Assembly: GCF_026745355.1 (NCBI RefSeq)
Contig: NC_079208.1
Coordinates: 52,251,776 to 52,315,775, forward strand
Reading direction: 5' to 3'
From: Beta vulgaris subsp. vulgaris
Taxonomy: Eukaryota; Streptophyta; Magnoliopsida; Caryophyllales; Amaranthaceae
Length of the DNA: 64,000 bases
Below the pieces are notes generated by a model. The model had not been told where the DNA came from, did not search any database, and saw only the letters and a program-made list of their open reading frames with translations. Shown here one piece after another: positions 1 through 11,753 of this stretch. A program made the translations under genes and the position numbers. The first letter of the stretch is position 1, and every line of letters starts with the position of its first letter.

Positions 1-852
<852 letters not shown>

Positions 853-956
853 GTTTGATGATGCGAAGGAGCTCTGAGTATGGAGGAAAAGAGAGAAATT
901 CGAGTGATGGCGGCCTTTGTCAAGCTTAAAAAGGAGATTATGCACTATGTACTGGT

Positions 957-995
957 AAACCCTAGGGATTTTATATGTCGCTCATTATTTGGGCC
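957..995 (-). promoter_or_regulatory. Telobox and site II motif upstream of RPSA
   Basis: AAACCCTA (telobox) lies at 957-964 and TGGGCC (site II, TGGGCY) at 990-995, about 105 and 140 bases upstream of the RPSA ATG. Telobox plus site II is the established pairing in promoters of plant ribosomal protein genes. The motifs are seen directly; the regulatory role is inferred from the family. Confidence 0.7.
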
Positions 996-1115
996 TCTTT
1001 TTTAATTCTTCGGGTTATGTTGTATCCGGGTGTTTTTTGCGTCAACCCAACAGCCTAGGATCCGAGCATTGAGATATTCGTCCTAATTTGAAAGAAACTA
1101 TCCATCACTATTATA

Positions 1116-1324
1116 TTTCCTCCGTTTCATTTTAATCTACACATTTAAACTTTTCACGCATGTCAATGCAAAACTTTGAGGACGTATATCTTTAGTTTTG
1201 TATTTGTAAAAATTAGAAAAAGTACATATTAATAAAATACATATCAATCGTAAATGATGGTCAAAGTGAAATTTGTGAATAGTGTAAAATATCAAAGTGT
1301 AACAAGTAAAATGAAACGGAGGAG
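1116..1324. mobile_element. Stowaway-like MITE (209 bp)
   Basis: Terminal inverted repeats (left TTTCCTCCGTTTCATTTT, right ending AAAATGAAACGGAGGAG) match the Stowaway CTCCCTCCGTTTC consensus. It is flanked by TA at 1114-1115 and 1325-1326. No coding capacity. Stowaway elements are non-autonomous Tc1/mariner derivatives. Confidence 0.85.
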
Positions 1325-1506
1325 TATAAGTGAAAGAGGGAGGTATGGTATCCCCAATTAAATGACTATAATACCCTTATTTTTTTAATAAAATTAATTT
1401 TGTTTAAATTTTTAAAATAATAATGGGTAATAAAACAATCAAAATATTTGTCATTTTTAACGACTAAAATTAGAATAACTTAAAAAATTAGGTTTGAAAA
1501 CTACTA

Positions 1507-1686
1507 CTTCCTCCGTTTCATAATACTCGCTACACTTTTTATTGTGGGAAGTTTCACATTACTTGCTACACTTCCTTTTTGGGCAATAAACTCTCTCTCC
1601 TCTCACATGAGTCCCTTTTCTTTTACTCTCTACATTTCCCTTCTCTACAAATTGAGAAGTGTGGCGAGTAAAATGAAACGGAGGAG
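1507..1686. mobile_element. Stowaway-like MITE (180 bp)
   Basis: Left end CTTCCTCCGTTTCATAATAC, right end AAAATGAAACGGAGGAG, flanked by TA duplications at 1505-1506 and 1687-1688. Internal CTCGCTACAC and GTGTGGCGAG pair, so the whole element folds back. The open frame across it is not a gene. Confidence 0.88.
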
Positions 1687-1884
1687 TATGTCATTACTAT
1701 CTCACTTTACGAATCATTATTCAACCACCAAGCTCTAACTACTGCATATAACAAACTATAATATTGAACAATATATCATTTGTTCTCATTAAACTTCCCC
1801 CAATATCGCCCAAGCCTAATAACATGTTCTAATTAGTATATCAACAAAATTTAACGGACCGTTTCACAATAATGTTGTGTGTAA

Positions 1885-2069
1885 CAATTTTCATTTGATG
1901 CAATGACTTTTCATTTAGTTAATGTTTATATGATATAGTCAATTTTTGTATTGTATAGCCAATTTTTGTATGGTATAGTCAATGTGTGTATGGTACAGTT
2001 AATGTTCATGTGATATAGTCAACTTGTGTATGGTATAGTCAATTTTTGTATGGTATAGTCAATTGTAAT
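1885..2069. repeat. 20-bp minisatellite, left block
   Basis: Direct repeats of an AT-rich 20-bp monomer of the type GGTATAGTCAATTTTTGTAT or GATATAGTTAATGTTCATAT. The array was split by the insertion at 2070-3559 and resumes at 3576. About 200 bases between this block and the MITE to its left hold nothing recognisable. Confidence 0.85.
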
Positions 2070-3559
2070 TTTTTTTTTTGACAACGGGTAAAATTTGCAT
2101 TAAATAAAAATGGAAGTACATCCTAGCGGTAGTACAACCGGACATAAAATAAAGCAAATTGAAGCTAGACGAGCTTCTTTGCGTACATATTCTAAGGAAC
2201 AAAAGCAACTTATTACATATCCAGGCCGACTTAATTTTAGCATGAACAATGATAGGACGAGATGGGGACAAAGTCTTGTTGAAGAAGACACAATATGAAC
2301 GGAAACCTGATGAGAGACGACACCCATACAATCTTCAAAAATAGATTGCCGCAGATCCCAAAGCCCTTGAACAGAAACAGCTTCCTGGGATCTTACTGAA
2401 TAAAGTAACAAAGAAGCTACGTCCATTGGTAACTTCTGACCCTGTTTAGAGGGTACCGAGAGTTTAGTCTCACGAGACTGAAACTCTAAAAGGGTGGAGG
2501 TCGAAACTTGCCCCAAATTAGATTGGGGGGCCTCCCACAAGATGCATTTTTTGAGTGTGATGACTATGAAAATCATCACAAGAACTTGGTGTGAATTGTA
2601 ATAAAATAATTCACCCAAAATACGGATCCGAAGACCCCACCACGGCCTCTCTAATCTAGAAGATCGAACCAAACCAAGATTACTAGAGCCATTACCTCTC
2701 ATTTTACCCAATACTTGAGCCCTTACCAATTCATAGCTGGATCTCAATAGACCTAAACTAAATCTTAAGCTAGGAACATAAACAAGACAAAGGAAATAAT
2801 CCCAGAACATAATCCTACGCCGTTATCAAAGCTGATTAATCTTCAGAAACCTGCAAGACAAAAAATTAAACAACAGGATATGAAGTGAAAAAGAAAAGAG
2901 GATACACTGACTCAATTTTCTAGAGGGGATGGGGGAGGGGGACACCTAAACTATTAAGCAGGGGAAGGGGGTAGGGGAGGCCCAATGAAGATCGAACACT
3001 AAAGGGGGGATGGGGAGGGGGAAGCCCAATCTATACTAAGAAGAGGGGGAGGGGAAACACTAACAGGTACCACGGGGGATGGGGGAGGGGGAGCCCGGAC
3101 CTATACTAAGAAATACTAAACGGGGGAGGGGGAGGGGAGACACTAACTGATAACCCGGGGATGGGGGAGGGGGAGCCTGGACCGAAATAAACCAACCACG
3201 AAGAAGGGGAGGGGGAAACCGAGATCTGAAACAAGGGTGACTAAGTCACCGACGACCGAAGGCAGACGGGGCGCGCTAGGGTGGCTAACTCACCGGACGA
3301 CCATGAGGGGTGAGCGAACGATTCGAAGCGACGCGAAGAGGAGGATACCAATTAAACTAAAAAGGAAACTGAAAGGGAAACTGAAAGGGAAACTGAAAAA
3401 GGAACTCGCCGGAGAACTCGCCGGAATACTATGCGGCGCCGGAACTCCGGCGAGTTCCTAGGGTTAGCTGAGAAAGGAGTTTTGTGTTTAGAGAGAAGGC
3501 AGAGAATTTAGAGAAAGAAGTTTTTTTGGCTAATTGTTGCTTTTAATAAGGAAACTTTT
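2070..3559 (-). mobile_element. LINE-like non-LTR retroelement insertion (about 1.5 kb, non-autonomous)
   Basis: The sequence TATAGTCAATTGTAAT occurs at 2054-2069 and again at 3560-3575 as a 16-bp target-site duplication. An undisturbed copy of the target is visible in the same minisatellite near 3700. On the minus strand the element starts with a CT-rich leader near 3540, contains imperfect CCCCCTCCCCCATCCCC-type repeats (2920-3220), and ends in an A-tract (T-run at 2070-2079). Variable-length duplication plus a poly(A) end is diagnostic of LINE-type (target-primed) insertion. No reverse transcriptase or endonuclease motif is visible. A 236-codon minus-strand open frame (2100-2810) resembles nothing I know. 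It is probably a 5'-truncated or internally deleted LINE, or a processed transcript mobilised by one. Confidence 0.72.
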
Positions 3560-3575
3560 TATAGTCAATTGTAAT

Positions 3576-6084
3576 ATAAACGTTTTGTTTTTTAATATAG
3601 TCAATGTTTATATGGTATAGTTAATGTTTATATGATATAGTTAATGTTCATATGGTATAGTTATAGTTAATGTTCATACGATATAGTCAATTTTTGTATG
3701 GTATAGTCAATTGTAATATAGACGTTTTGTTTTTTAATATAGTTAATGTTTATATGGTATAGTTAAAGTTTATATGATATAATCAATGTTTATATGGTAT
3801 AGTTAATGTTTATATGATATAGTCAATTTTTGTGATAAAGTTATCTTAAATGTACAATAAATTTTTGTATGGTATAGTCAATGTTTATATGGTATAGTTA
3901 ATGTTTATATGATATAGTCAATGTTTGTATGGTATAGTCAATTTTTGTATGGTATAGTGCATTGTAATACAGACGTTTTGTTTTTTTTAATATAGTCAAT
4001 GTTTATATGGTATAGTTAATGTTTATATGATATAATCAATGTTTATATGGTATAGTTAATGTTTATATGATATAGTCAATTTTTGTGATAAAGTTATCGT
4101 AAATGTACAATAAATTATCATGAACTCAGTCCAATTAATAGTAGCTTTCTAAGCAACCAAAAAACAATAGGATAAAAGGCAAAAAAAATGATGGTCCAAT
4201 GGAGATCTAAGCCAACTGGACACTAGTGGATCCGGTAGGCACCGGCCCGTTATTCGTCCACTGACAGGAGCGGGAGCAAAATTTTTGTGATGAAGTTATC
4301 GTAAATGTACAATAAATTATCATAAACTCAGTCCAATTAGTACTAGCTTTCTAAGAAACTAAAAAACAATAGGATAATGAGGCAAAAAAAAATGATGGTC
4401 CAATGGAGATCTAAGCCAATTGGACACTAGTGGATCCGGTAGGCACCGGCCCGTTATCCGTCCACTGACAGGAGCAGGAGGTTGTCGTTGCTCTGTGAAA
4501 CCAGCCTCACGCAGTGCCCTCCACTCTAGTACCCAAGAGACTCAGGCCTTCGCCCGAGGCCCATGGGTCAACTCCCAACTCCCAATTTTTGTGATAAAGT
4601 TATCTTAAATGTACAATAAATTTTTGTATGGTATAGTCAATGTTTATATGGTATAGTTAATGTTTATATGATATAGTCAATGTTTGTATGGTATAGTGCA
4701 TTGTAATATAGACGTTTTGTTTTTTTTAATATAGTCAATGTTTATATGGTATAGTTAATGTTTATATGATATAATCAATGTTTATATGGTATAGTTAATG
4801 TTTATATGATATAGTCAATTTTTGTGATAAAGTTATCGTAAATGTACAATAAATTATCATGAACTCAGTCCAATTAATACTAGCTTTCTAAGCAACCAAA
4901 AAACAATAGGATAAAAGGCAAAAAAATGATGGTCCAATGGAGATCTAAGCCAACAAGACACTAGTGGATCCGGTAGGCACCGGCCCGTTATACGTCCACG
5001 GACAGGAGCGGGAGCAAAATTTTTGTGATAAAGTTATCGTAAATGTACAATAAATTATCATAAACTCAGTCCAATTAATACTATCTTTCTAAGCAACCAA
5101 AAAACAATAGGATAATGAGGCAAAAAAAAAAAAAATGATGGTCCAATGGAGATCTAAGCCAACTGGACACTAGTGGATCCGGTAGGCACCGGCCCGTTAT
5201 CCGTCCACTGACAGGAGCAGGAGGTTGTCGTTGCTCTGTGAAACCAGCCTCACGCAGTGCCCTCCACTCTAGTACCCAAGAGACTCAGGCCTTTGCCCGA
5301 GGCCCATGGGTCAACTCCCAACTCCTAATTTTTGTGATAAAGTTATCTTAAATGTACAATAAATTTTTGTATGGTATAGTCAATGTTTATATGGTATAGT
5401 TAATGTTTATATGATATAGTAAATGTTTGTATGGTATAGTCAATTTTTGTATGGTATAGTGCATTGTAATATAGACGTTTTGTTTTTTTTTAATTTAGTA
5501 AATGTTTATATGGTATAGTTAATGTTTATATGATATAATCAATGTTTATATGGTATAGTTAATGTTTATATGATATAGTCAATTTTTGTGATAAAGTTAT
5601 CGTAAATGTACAATAAATTATCATGATCTCAGTCCAATTAATACTAGCTTTCTAAGCAACCAAAAAACAATAGGATAAAAGGCAAAAAAAATGATGGTCC
5701 AATGGAGATCTAAGCCAACTGGACACTAGTGGATCCGGTAGGCACCGGCCCGTTATTCGTCCACTGACAGGAGCGGGAGCAAAATTTTTGTGATAAAGTT
5801 ATCGTAAATGTACAATAAATTATCATAAACTCAGTCCAATTAGTACTAGCTTTCTAAGCAACCAAAAAACAATAGGATAATGAGGCAAAAAAAAAATGAT
5901 GGTCCAATGGACATCTAAGCCAACTAGACACTAGTGGATCCGGTAGGCACCGGCCCGTTATCCGTCCACTGACAGGAGCGGGAGGTTGTCGTTGCTCTGT
6001 GAAACCAGCCTCACGCAGTGCCCTCCACTCTAGTACCCAAGAGACTCAGGCCTTCGCCCGAGGCCCATGGGTCAACTCCCAACT
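3576..6084. repeat. Higher-order tandem repeat, three units of about 743-759 bp
   Basis: Each unit has four parts: an array of 20-bp minisatellite monomers with alternating GGTAT and GATAT starts; a roughly 200-bp block running from TTTTTGTGATAAAGTTATC to GTCCACTGACAGGAGCGGGAG; a second direct copy of that block; and a GC-richer tail (GTTGTCGTTGCTCTGTGAAA to CCATGGGTCAACTCCCAACT). Equivalent points (TTATCTTAAATG) lie at 3841, 4600 and 5343, giving periods of 759 and 743. The 200-bp block therefore occurs six times. Copies differ by scattered substitutions and short A-run length changes. Short open frames inside are not conserved between units and are not genes. After 6084 the sequence continues as single copy (CTTGGACAGGGCAGGCC). 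Confidence 0.9.
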
Positions 6085-6703
6085 TGGACAGGGCAGGCCA
6101 GCATAAAGCCAAGCCCAAGACCCGACCCAATTTACTAGATCCGTGTTCCACCACCTTGATGTCCCCACTTGGGTCATAAGCCCACGCTACTGAACTCGAC
6201 AGCATAAATTGTGGTGGTGTTGTTATATTAATTGAGGTGAGATGATCAAATTCTTTAATGTGGGATAAAATCATCTCATTCTTTTGCCTTCTTTGTGAAG
6301 TTGCATATTTTGGCTCCATTTCATGTAGAAAAATTTACAATTGCATCCAAGTTCCTACTCGTTTGTATCACACAGTTGACTAACTAAAAATTTTCCAAGT
6401 TATCTTTCTAATGAGGGATATGATATTGAGCCATCTTGATCTTAAAAGGCTAGTTGTTTTAACAAGTTCTGTGGTAATTTTTACACTAATGTCTCAAAGT
6501 CTCAATTGACCAACATATCCATAGAAGTAGAGAGTTGGGAAATCTTTGGCCATTTTATGATGTAGCAAAGAATAATTTTCCACTTCTCAAACTAAAATTT
6601 AAGAATCCAAACAACCCCCTTAATTTATTTACATACAAATCTTATTCTTGCTATATCATAAATTGATACTTTGTCAAAAAAGATTACTAGATATACTAAT
6701 AAA
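6085..6703. other. Single-copy intergenic DNA, nothing recognised
   Basis: About 600 bases adjoining the tandem array. It has a GC-richer start (6085-6200) and then ordinary AT-rich sequence. A 102-codon minus-strand frame begins in the array and has no recognisable domain. Confidence 0.5.
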
Positions 6704-7234
6704 CTAGTTTCTTTTAGCCCGAGCGATGCCTCGGGTCAGTTACAATAACTAAATATGTTATTATTTTTAAATTTCATATTTAGTTGGCTATTTTTGTATT
6801 TTTTGTCCATTAGGAAATTGAAAAATTCCCATTACGACATGATAAATAAAAATATTGGAAGTTTTAAGTTTGAAAACAATACCTTAAAAGGAATTGTGGT
6901 AAGAGAATATGACATCAATATTCTCTTGTAAGTTACGTAATAAGAGTGTTAGAAATGTATATACTTGTTCAAGTCTTTTTAGTTATTCATAATTATTACA
7001 AAACTTCATCATACTTTATTTTATACATTAGACAACAAAGTAATAGTGTATTGATGGTTAAGCTCTTACTTTTCATTTCAAAGGTCACGTGTTCGATATC
7101 TTGCACTTACACATTTAAAAAAAAAATGAGGAGTACATATATATAGACATAAAACATTTGCATTAGAAATTTGAGGAGAGTGTCACGTTGCACATAGATC
7201 TTCTTTCACACACCTTTTAATATATTTGTATAGA
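6704..7234 (-). mobile_element. Non-autonomous Helitron (531 bp)
   Basis: Read on the minus strand it begins TCTATACAAATATATTAAAA preceded by A, and ends with a hairpin (CCCGAG and CTCGGG arms around GCATCG) followed about a dozen bases on by CTAG and a flanking T. These are the Helitron signatures: 5' TC, 3' hairpin plus CTRR, insertion between A and T. A tRNA-like segment with B-box-like GTGTTCGATATC sits at about 7043-7110 on the opposite strand. No Rep/helicase is encoded. Confidence 0.85.
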
Positions 7235-7561
7235 TGTTTAATTTTACATTTTTAACTTAAGGGGGCTAATCCCGCATATGAGTAAACTAAAGAGGCTTTA
7301 TCACCATTTTTGCAGTTTTCCTAAAGGAAGTTATTAGTGGAATCAAGAGAGAAAAGAAAAGGAGGGGAATGAATGAGAAGGTAAAAAATATCACGCTAGC
7401 ATAACTCACAAATTGTGTAGGGATGAACTGACTACTTTATGTGTCACTTAAAGTTGTCATTTTTTCCTTTGTTCGATTCACATTCTCTCTATTTAATAAA
7501 CGTACTTTTTAACTTACTAGTTAAATAACATAATAATTGAAAAACGTTTCGAAATCGTCAA

Positions 7562-7936
7562 CAAGCCTTTTGTGCACACGATGCGTGCGTTGATTATTTG
7601 GGTTTGTTCTTAATAAATTTCATCTAAATATAATTCTAAAAGTGTGATTTATAATTATTGTTTTATAAACTAATGGAACGTGATTACAAATTGCAATGAA
7701 CATTTAGATATAAGGTCTTATAGTCAATTAAAATTTTTAATTTTTTTAATTAAATAACCATTTTTCTAATTGTGTCGAGTAACTTTGTTAATGCTTATTT
7801 CGTTTAATTTATATTGTAGGAAAGAATTGAATATAGGAAAGAATATATTGTAGAAGATTTGAATATCCAATTGTATATTTAGCTAAGGATAAAAAGGACT
7901 TTTTAAAGGGGACACCATAGCTCCTCCTTGGCTTAT
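7562..7936 (-). mobile_element. Helitron remnant with GCACGC-type 3' hairpin
   Basis: The plus strand shows GTGCACACGATGCGTGC at about 7572-7588, the 3' hairpin of the second Helitron family in this window, and GGGGACACCATAGCTCC near 7905-7925, that family's inverted 5' subterminal motif (compare 16571-16580 and 60581-60597). The termini themselves are degraded: no clean CTAG or TCTCTATTATAT. Confidence 0.55.
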
Positions 7937-7937
7937 A

Positions 7938-7968
7938 CTAGCTTTTTAAGCACGTGATGCGTGCGACA
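7938..7968 (-). mobile_element. Helitron 3' end (hairpin plus CTAG)
   Basis: The minus strand reads GCACGCATCACGTGC, about 10 bases, then CTAG with a flanking T (complement of A7937). This is a proper Helitron 3' terminus. I could not find a matching 5' TC end before 9456, so the element is truncated or diverged. Confidence 0.55.
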
Positions 7969-9456
7969 ATAATTTTTTATTTATGATATTTCGTAATATC
8001 GAATAGTTAATTTTACATGCACGCAATACATATAGCGATAACTCATTATAATAGTTTAAGTTGACAGATTTTTCAATAAAGGTTATGTTTTGTTCAACTT
8101 ATTAGAAGTTATTTTCAGCAATAATAAGTTCAAATTAGTTCAGATAGGTTCACATAAGCAAAAATAACACTATATGCACGTGATGAAATGTCACAGTATA
8201 TTAAAATTAATATTAACATCAAAAAATATTAAAAACTAATTAAGTGTGTAATATTTATGTTGACTATTGATGAGCGTTATGATTTTTTATTTGCATTGCT
8301 CTAGTGTAAAGAGTAATGTTTTCCAAAAAGGACTATGTCGAGGTAGGACATGTTAATCTTATATTTGGTAGATAATTCAACAACTCTCCTTTTAAACAAT
8401 GATCTACGTTATTTTTTATTTATTCAAAATACATATACTTTATAGGCGTATTCTATGAGTAGTCGTTTAATTTATTTTCACTGGGTAATTGAGATTTTAG
8501 GCATAATATGGTGAGTAGTGCTTCAATAAAAAAAATTATAAATTGATATTATCTAATGATGTATGTTTATCTCTTTAATTATATATCATCCCAATTCCCA
8601 ACTGATTGTGAGCCCCAAAATAAATAAATAAAAGTGAATATTCTCTAAAGTTTCTTAATTCTTTTATTTTTTGATAATGTATGTTATTTGAAATTTCTAT
8701 TGCAAGTGAGAGTTTAGATAATAATAACAATCTCTATAAATCTTTGCTTATATAATTGTTTGAAAATTGTCTATTAAGAATTAAGTAGCCTGTATGACGA
8801 TTCTAGAAAGATGACGACGCCCGTTCGTTGCCAACTATATTATAAAAGTAATAAAATGTAATACTCTCGTAGTATCATGTCTAGGAATGATTCTTATTAT
8901 TTTGATTATGCTTGGTATATTATTTAATTGTTTAAGTACGTACTCAGCATAACTGATAGTTTTTCATTTGTGTTTGTTTATTGACATGTGATGAACCATT
9001 GATATTCAATGGGGAGCAGATTAGGTATGCTGTTGATGCTGCACGAGTTTGGGAATACAAGGGATACTCTATGTTTTCTGAACTTTTAAAGTGTTTTATT
9101 GAACCTTCTAGAGTTTATTTATGAATTGCTTAATTAATGGTTTTAAATAAAAAGGGGTGAATAGTGATTTTCGAGTTGTAGTTAATATTTTATTTCCACT
9201 ACAATTTAGTTTTTGTATTAAGGAGTAAGTTAATGTTTTCATTTTAATAAGCTTTGCATTTCATCGCAGCGGTAACACTCCCAGAGTCGATGCGACGTAG
9301 TTTAGACGTGTACGTACTTAAACAGTCGATGCGACATAATTCAATATGGATCTTGTATCCCATATAATGTCTCATATAGTATTAGTGTCCCAATGTCTTA
9401 TAATTTTGCTACCTTACCTAGTTACAAAAAGGATTCAAAATACCTAATCGTTGATA
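7969..9456. other. AT-rich intergenic DNA, no gene seen
   Basis: About 1.5 kb without a plausible coding frame. Possibly old decayed transposon sequence, including the body of the Helitron whose 3' end is at 7938. No tandem repeat or terminal inverted repeat stands out. Confidence 0.5.
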
Positions 9457-9720
9457 TCTATACAAATATATTAAAAGACGTGCGAAAACAAGAAAATGCG
9501 CCACGTGGCACTCACCCGAGGGAGTTTTAATTCATGTAATCCATGTACAATAAAAAAATTAAGAAATTGCATAGTATCGAGCTTGATCACAAGACCTCAA
9601 GTACATATACTAAAGTTTTAACCACTAGGCTAAGTTGTATTTAGTGTTATTATTATAAAGTATCATATTAATAAATGAGATGTTTTCTTACCCGGGACAT
9701 AGTCCAAACCTAATAACTAG
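9457..9720 (+). mobile_element. Short Helitron (264 bp), same family as 6704-7234
   Basis: Begins TCTATACAAATATATTAAAA after an A, identical to the 5' end of the Helitron at 6704-7234 in opposite orientation. Ends AATAACTAG followed by T. The 3' hairpin has decayed to GGAC-ATA-GTCC (about 9694-9704). It carries a tRNA-like segment antisense to the Helitron: the minus strand shows A-box-like TAGCCTAGTGGTTAAAACT and B-box-like GGTCTTGTGATCAAGCTC at about 9578-9640. Confidence 0.7.
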
Positions 9721-9816
9721 TTATTAGTCAAAATCCAACCTAAAACATTAAATGAGACATAGTGATGGTAATTGTTAAACCCCAATCTCACAAAACAAAA
9801 TCCCTACTAACTTTTA

Positions 9817-11753
9817 AAACCCTAATCCTCCTCTCTCCAATACCTAAATCCTAACAGCTATTCAGCCAAAAAAAAAGTTGGCACATTTTTACTAATATAC
9901 CCTTGTCCAAACTTCCTCATTCTCAACTCTCATCAAAACTTGCAGCAACACAGGGTCACAGTCTCACAGACATTGCCCTGCGCTCCTCCTGCGGGCCACG
10001 CCATAGCTCTTCATTTCTCTCTCTCTCCTCCTGCCATATTAAGAATTTTGACCAACCATTAAACATAATTACTCTTAACTTTTGTACTGCTCTATTTTGG
10101 AGGTATGAATTTCAACAATTGACTCAAGTTTCAATTTTTCATTTTTTTTGTTGGGCAGAAACATTAAAATGTTCAAATTGATTCATACCCATCTTATTAT
10201 ATGTTCTTAGTATGAATAAACTGTAATTGTATCAGAACTTGTCGACTTGTTGTACATCAAATTTGGCAAATTTGCTGCCTTTTTTGTTTGTTTGTTTTGT
10301 GCGTGAATACTGAATAGTATTGCATTTAAATGTAACTGTGTTTAAGCTAAGATGTGTATATGTTGTGTGTGAATAGTATTGCGTTTGAGTTTAACTGGGT
10401 TTAAGCTTAGATGGGTATATTTGCAGCATTTTTATAGGTCTTCATTCTTGAAATGGGGTTGCATTAGATGGGTATATTGATTTTTTTTTTTCGAGAAAAA
10501 AACTCAGAAAGAAACCCCTTGCAAACCCTAATCTATTCTGCTTCTCTTTCTCTATGTTTACTTTTTCTGCTTTGTATTGTACATTTATATTATGCTTTAC
10601 TTTCCTAAATATCTGATTTTGCCATAATAAAACAACTACATATAGTTTTATTCTTTATTAGGGTCACATACTCTCTTGTTTGCACTTCAATTTCGATGCT
10701 TTTCTGAATTTTTCTTTTGAGAAAGTAGTTTAATGGGTTTTTGAATATGTGGTACAATCATATTTAATCTTCTTAAAACTTTCCAAGAAAGAGAGTTTTG
10801 TATTTGTAAGTGGGTTTGCTAGTGATGTTGAAGTTGATTCAGTAAAGGTATCAGGTTCATTGTTATTTCTTTTTCATCTAACTTTACTTGTTCAATCATA
10901 GATTTATGATTTTTGAATTTATGGATTTATGGGTTGCGTGAATGTATAAAATTGTAAAATCTGTGTGAATTGTAGTTTTCAGATTTGTGAATATGTTTGT
11001 GAATTATTACTTGTAAATTTGTTAGTGAATTATTATTTGTGAATTGCATAATAGTAGTTTACAAAGTGTGATGTTGTTAATTTATAATTTGAGTTGTGAG
11101 GATCTTTTTAGTGTTCTAATGTTGAACTACAATGAGAATAAGAAAATTCTGGGCATAGTTGACTTGATTGGTGAATTCTTGTGTAATTGTATTATGTTTA
11201 TAAATGTATTTCAGAATTATGAAGAGAGCAAAAAGAGAGATATCTCAAGTTTTTTTTAGAGGGACACCAAATGAAAATCGAGTTAGTTTGAATTAAAATT
11301 TTCTTGCAACTCAACCTTGCTCACACAATTTTTTCCCATCAAGTAGTATTCTTTGTTCCTCCCATCTCAAAAATCGGTTCATAAATATGAAAACTTGGTG
11401 TGAATAATTGTAATTTTCTTTTATTAACCGTGAATAGAAGTTGTATTCAAAATTTTTTTACGTTTTGATTTTAGTAGGAATTTTTCTTTGGGGTTCCATC
11501 CTATTGCATAATTACGCTACCCCTCATCGGAAATCCTGGTTCCACCCCTACTTATAAGATGTTTGCTTTAATAATGGGTCTTTATACTTTGATAAGGATA
11601 TTAATAATTTTTCATGAAGCATTTGCCATTTCATAATCTTTTCTTTGTTTTTTCAAAGTGTTGTTGGTGACTTGGTGTATATGATCCTTAAACCCTAAAT
11701 TTCCTATTTGTATATGATCCTTAAACACTAAATTCTCTATTGTAGGTGTGCTA
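9817..11753 (+). promoter_or_regulatory. Putative promoter, 5' leader and 5'-UTR intron region of the NOC1-like gene
   Basis: AAACCCTAA (telobox) occurs at 9817-9825, 10523-10531 and 11690-11698. CT-rich leader-like sequence follows the first two. An acceptor-like TTGTAG at 11740-11745 lies eight bases before the ATG, so the 5'-UTR may be split by an intron whose donor I cannot fix (GAGGTATGAA near 10100 is one candidate). A segment ending in TATGATCCTTAAAC is directly duplicated at about 11677-11740. The short frame at 9903-10181 shows no known domain. Motifs are seen; promoter function and exon structure are inferred. Confidence 0.4.

Noticed and set aside
3237..3461. Arg/Lys-rich 74-codon frame with repeated KLKGKLKGKL
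   Set aside because: It lies in the leader of the LINE-like insertion and reflects a short tandem repeat; no homologue recognised.
4200..5950. Vector contamination suggested by ACTAGTGGATCC
   Set aside because: The word is inside six diverged copies of a genomic repeat and the match to a polylinker does not extend.
1885..6084. Possible CRISPR-like array of regularly spaced 20-bp repeats
   Set aside because: Monomers are contiguous with no unique spacers, and the window is a plant nuclear genome.
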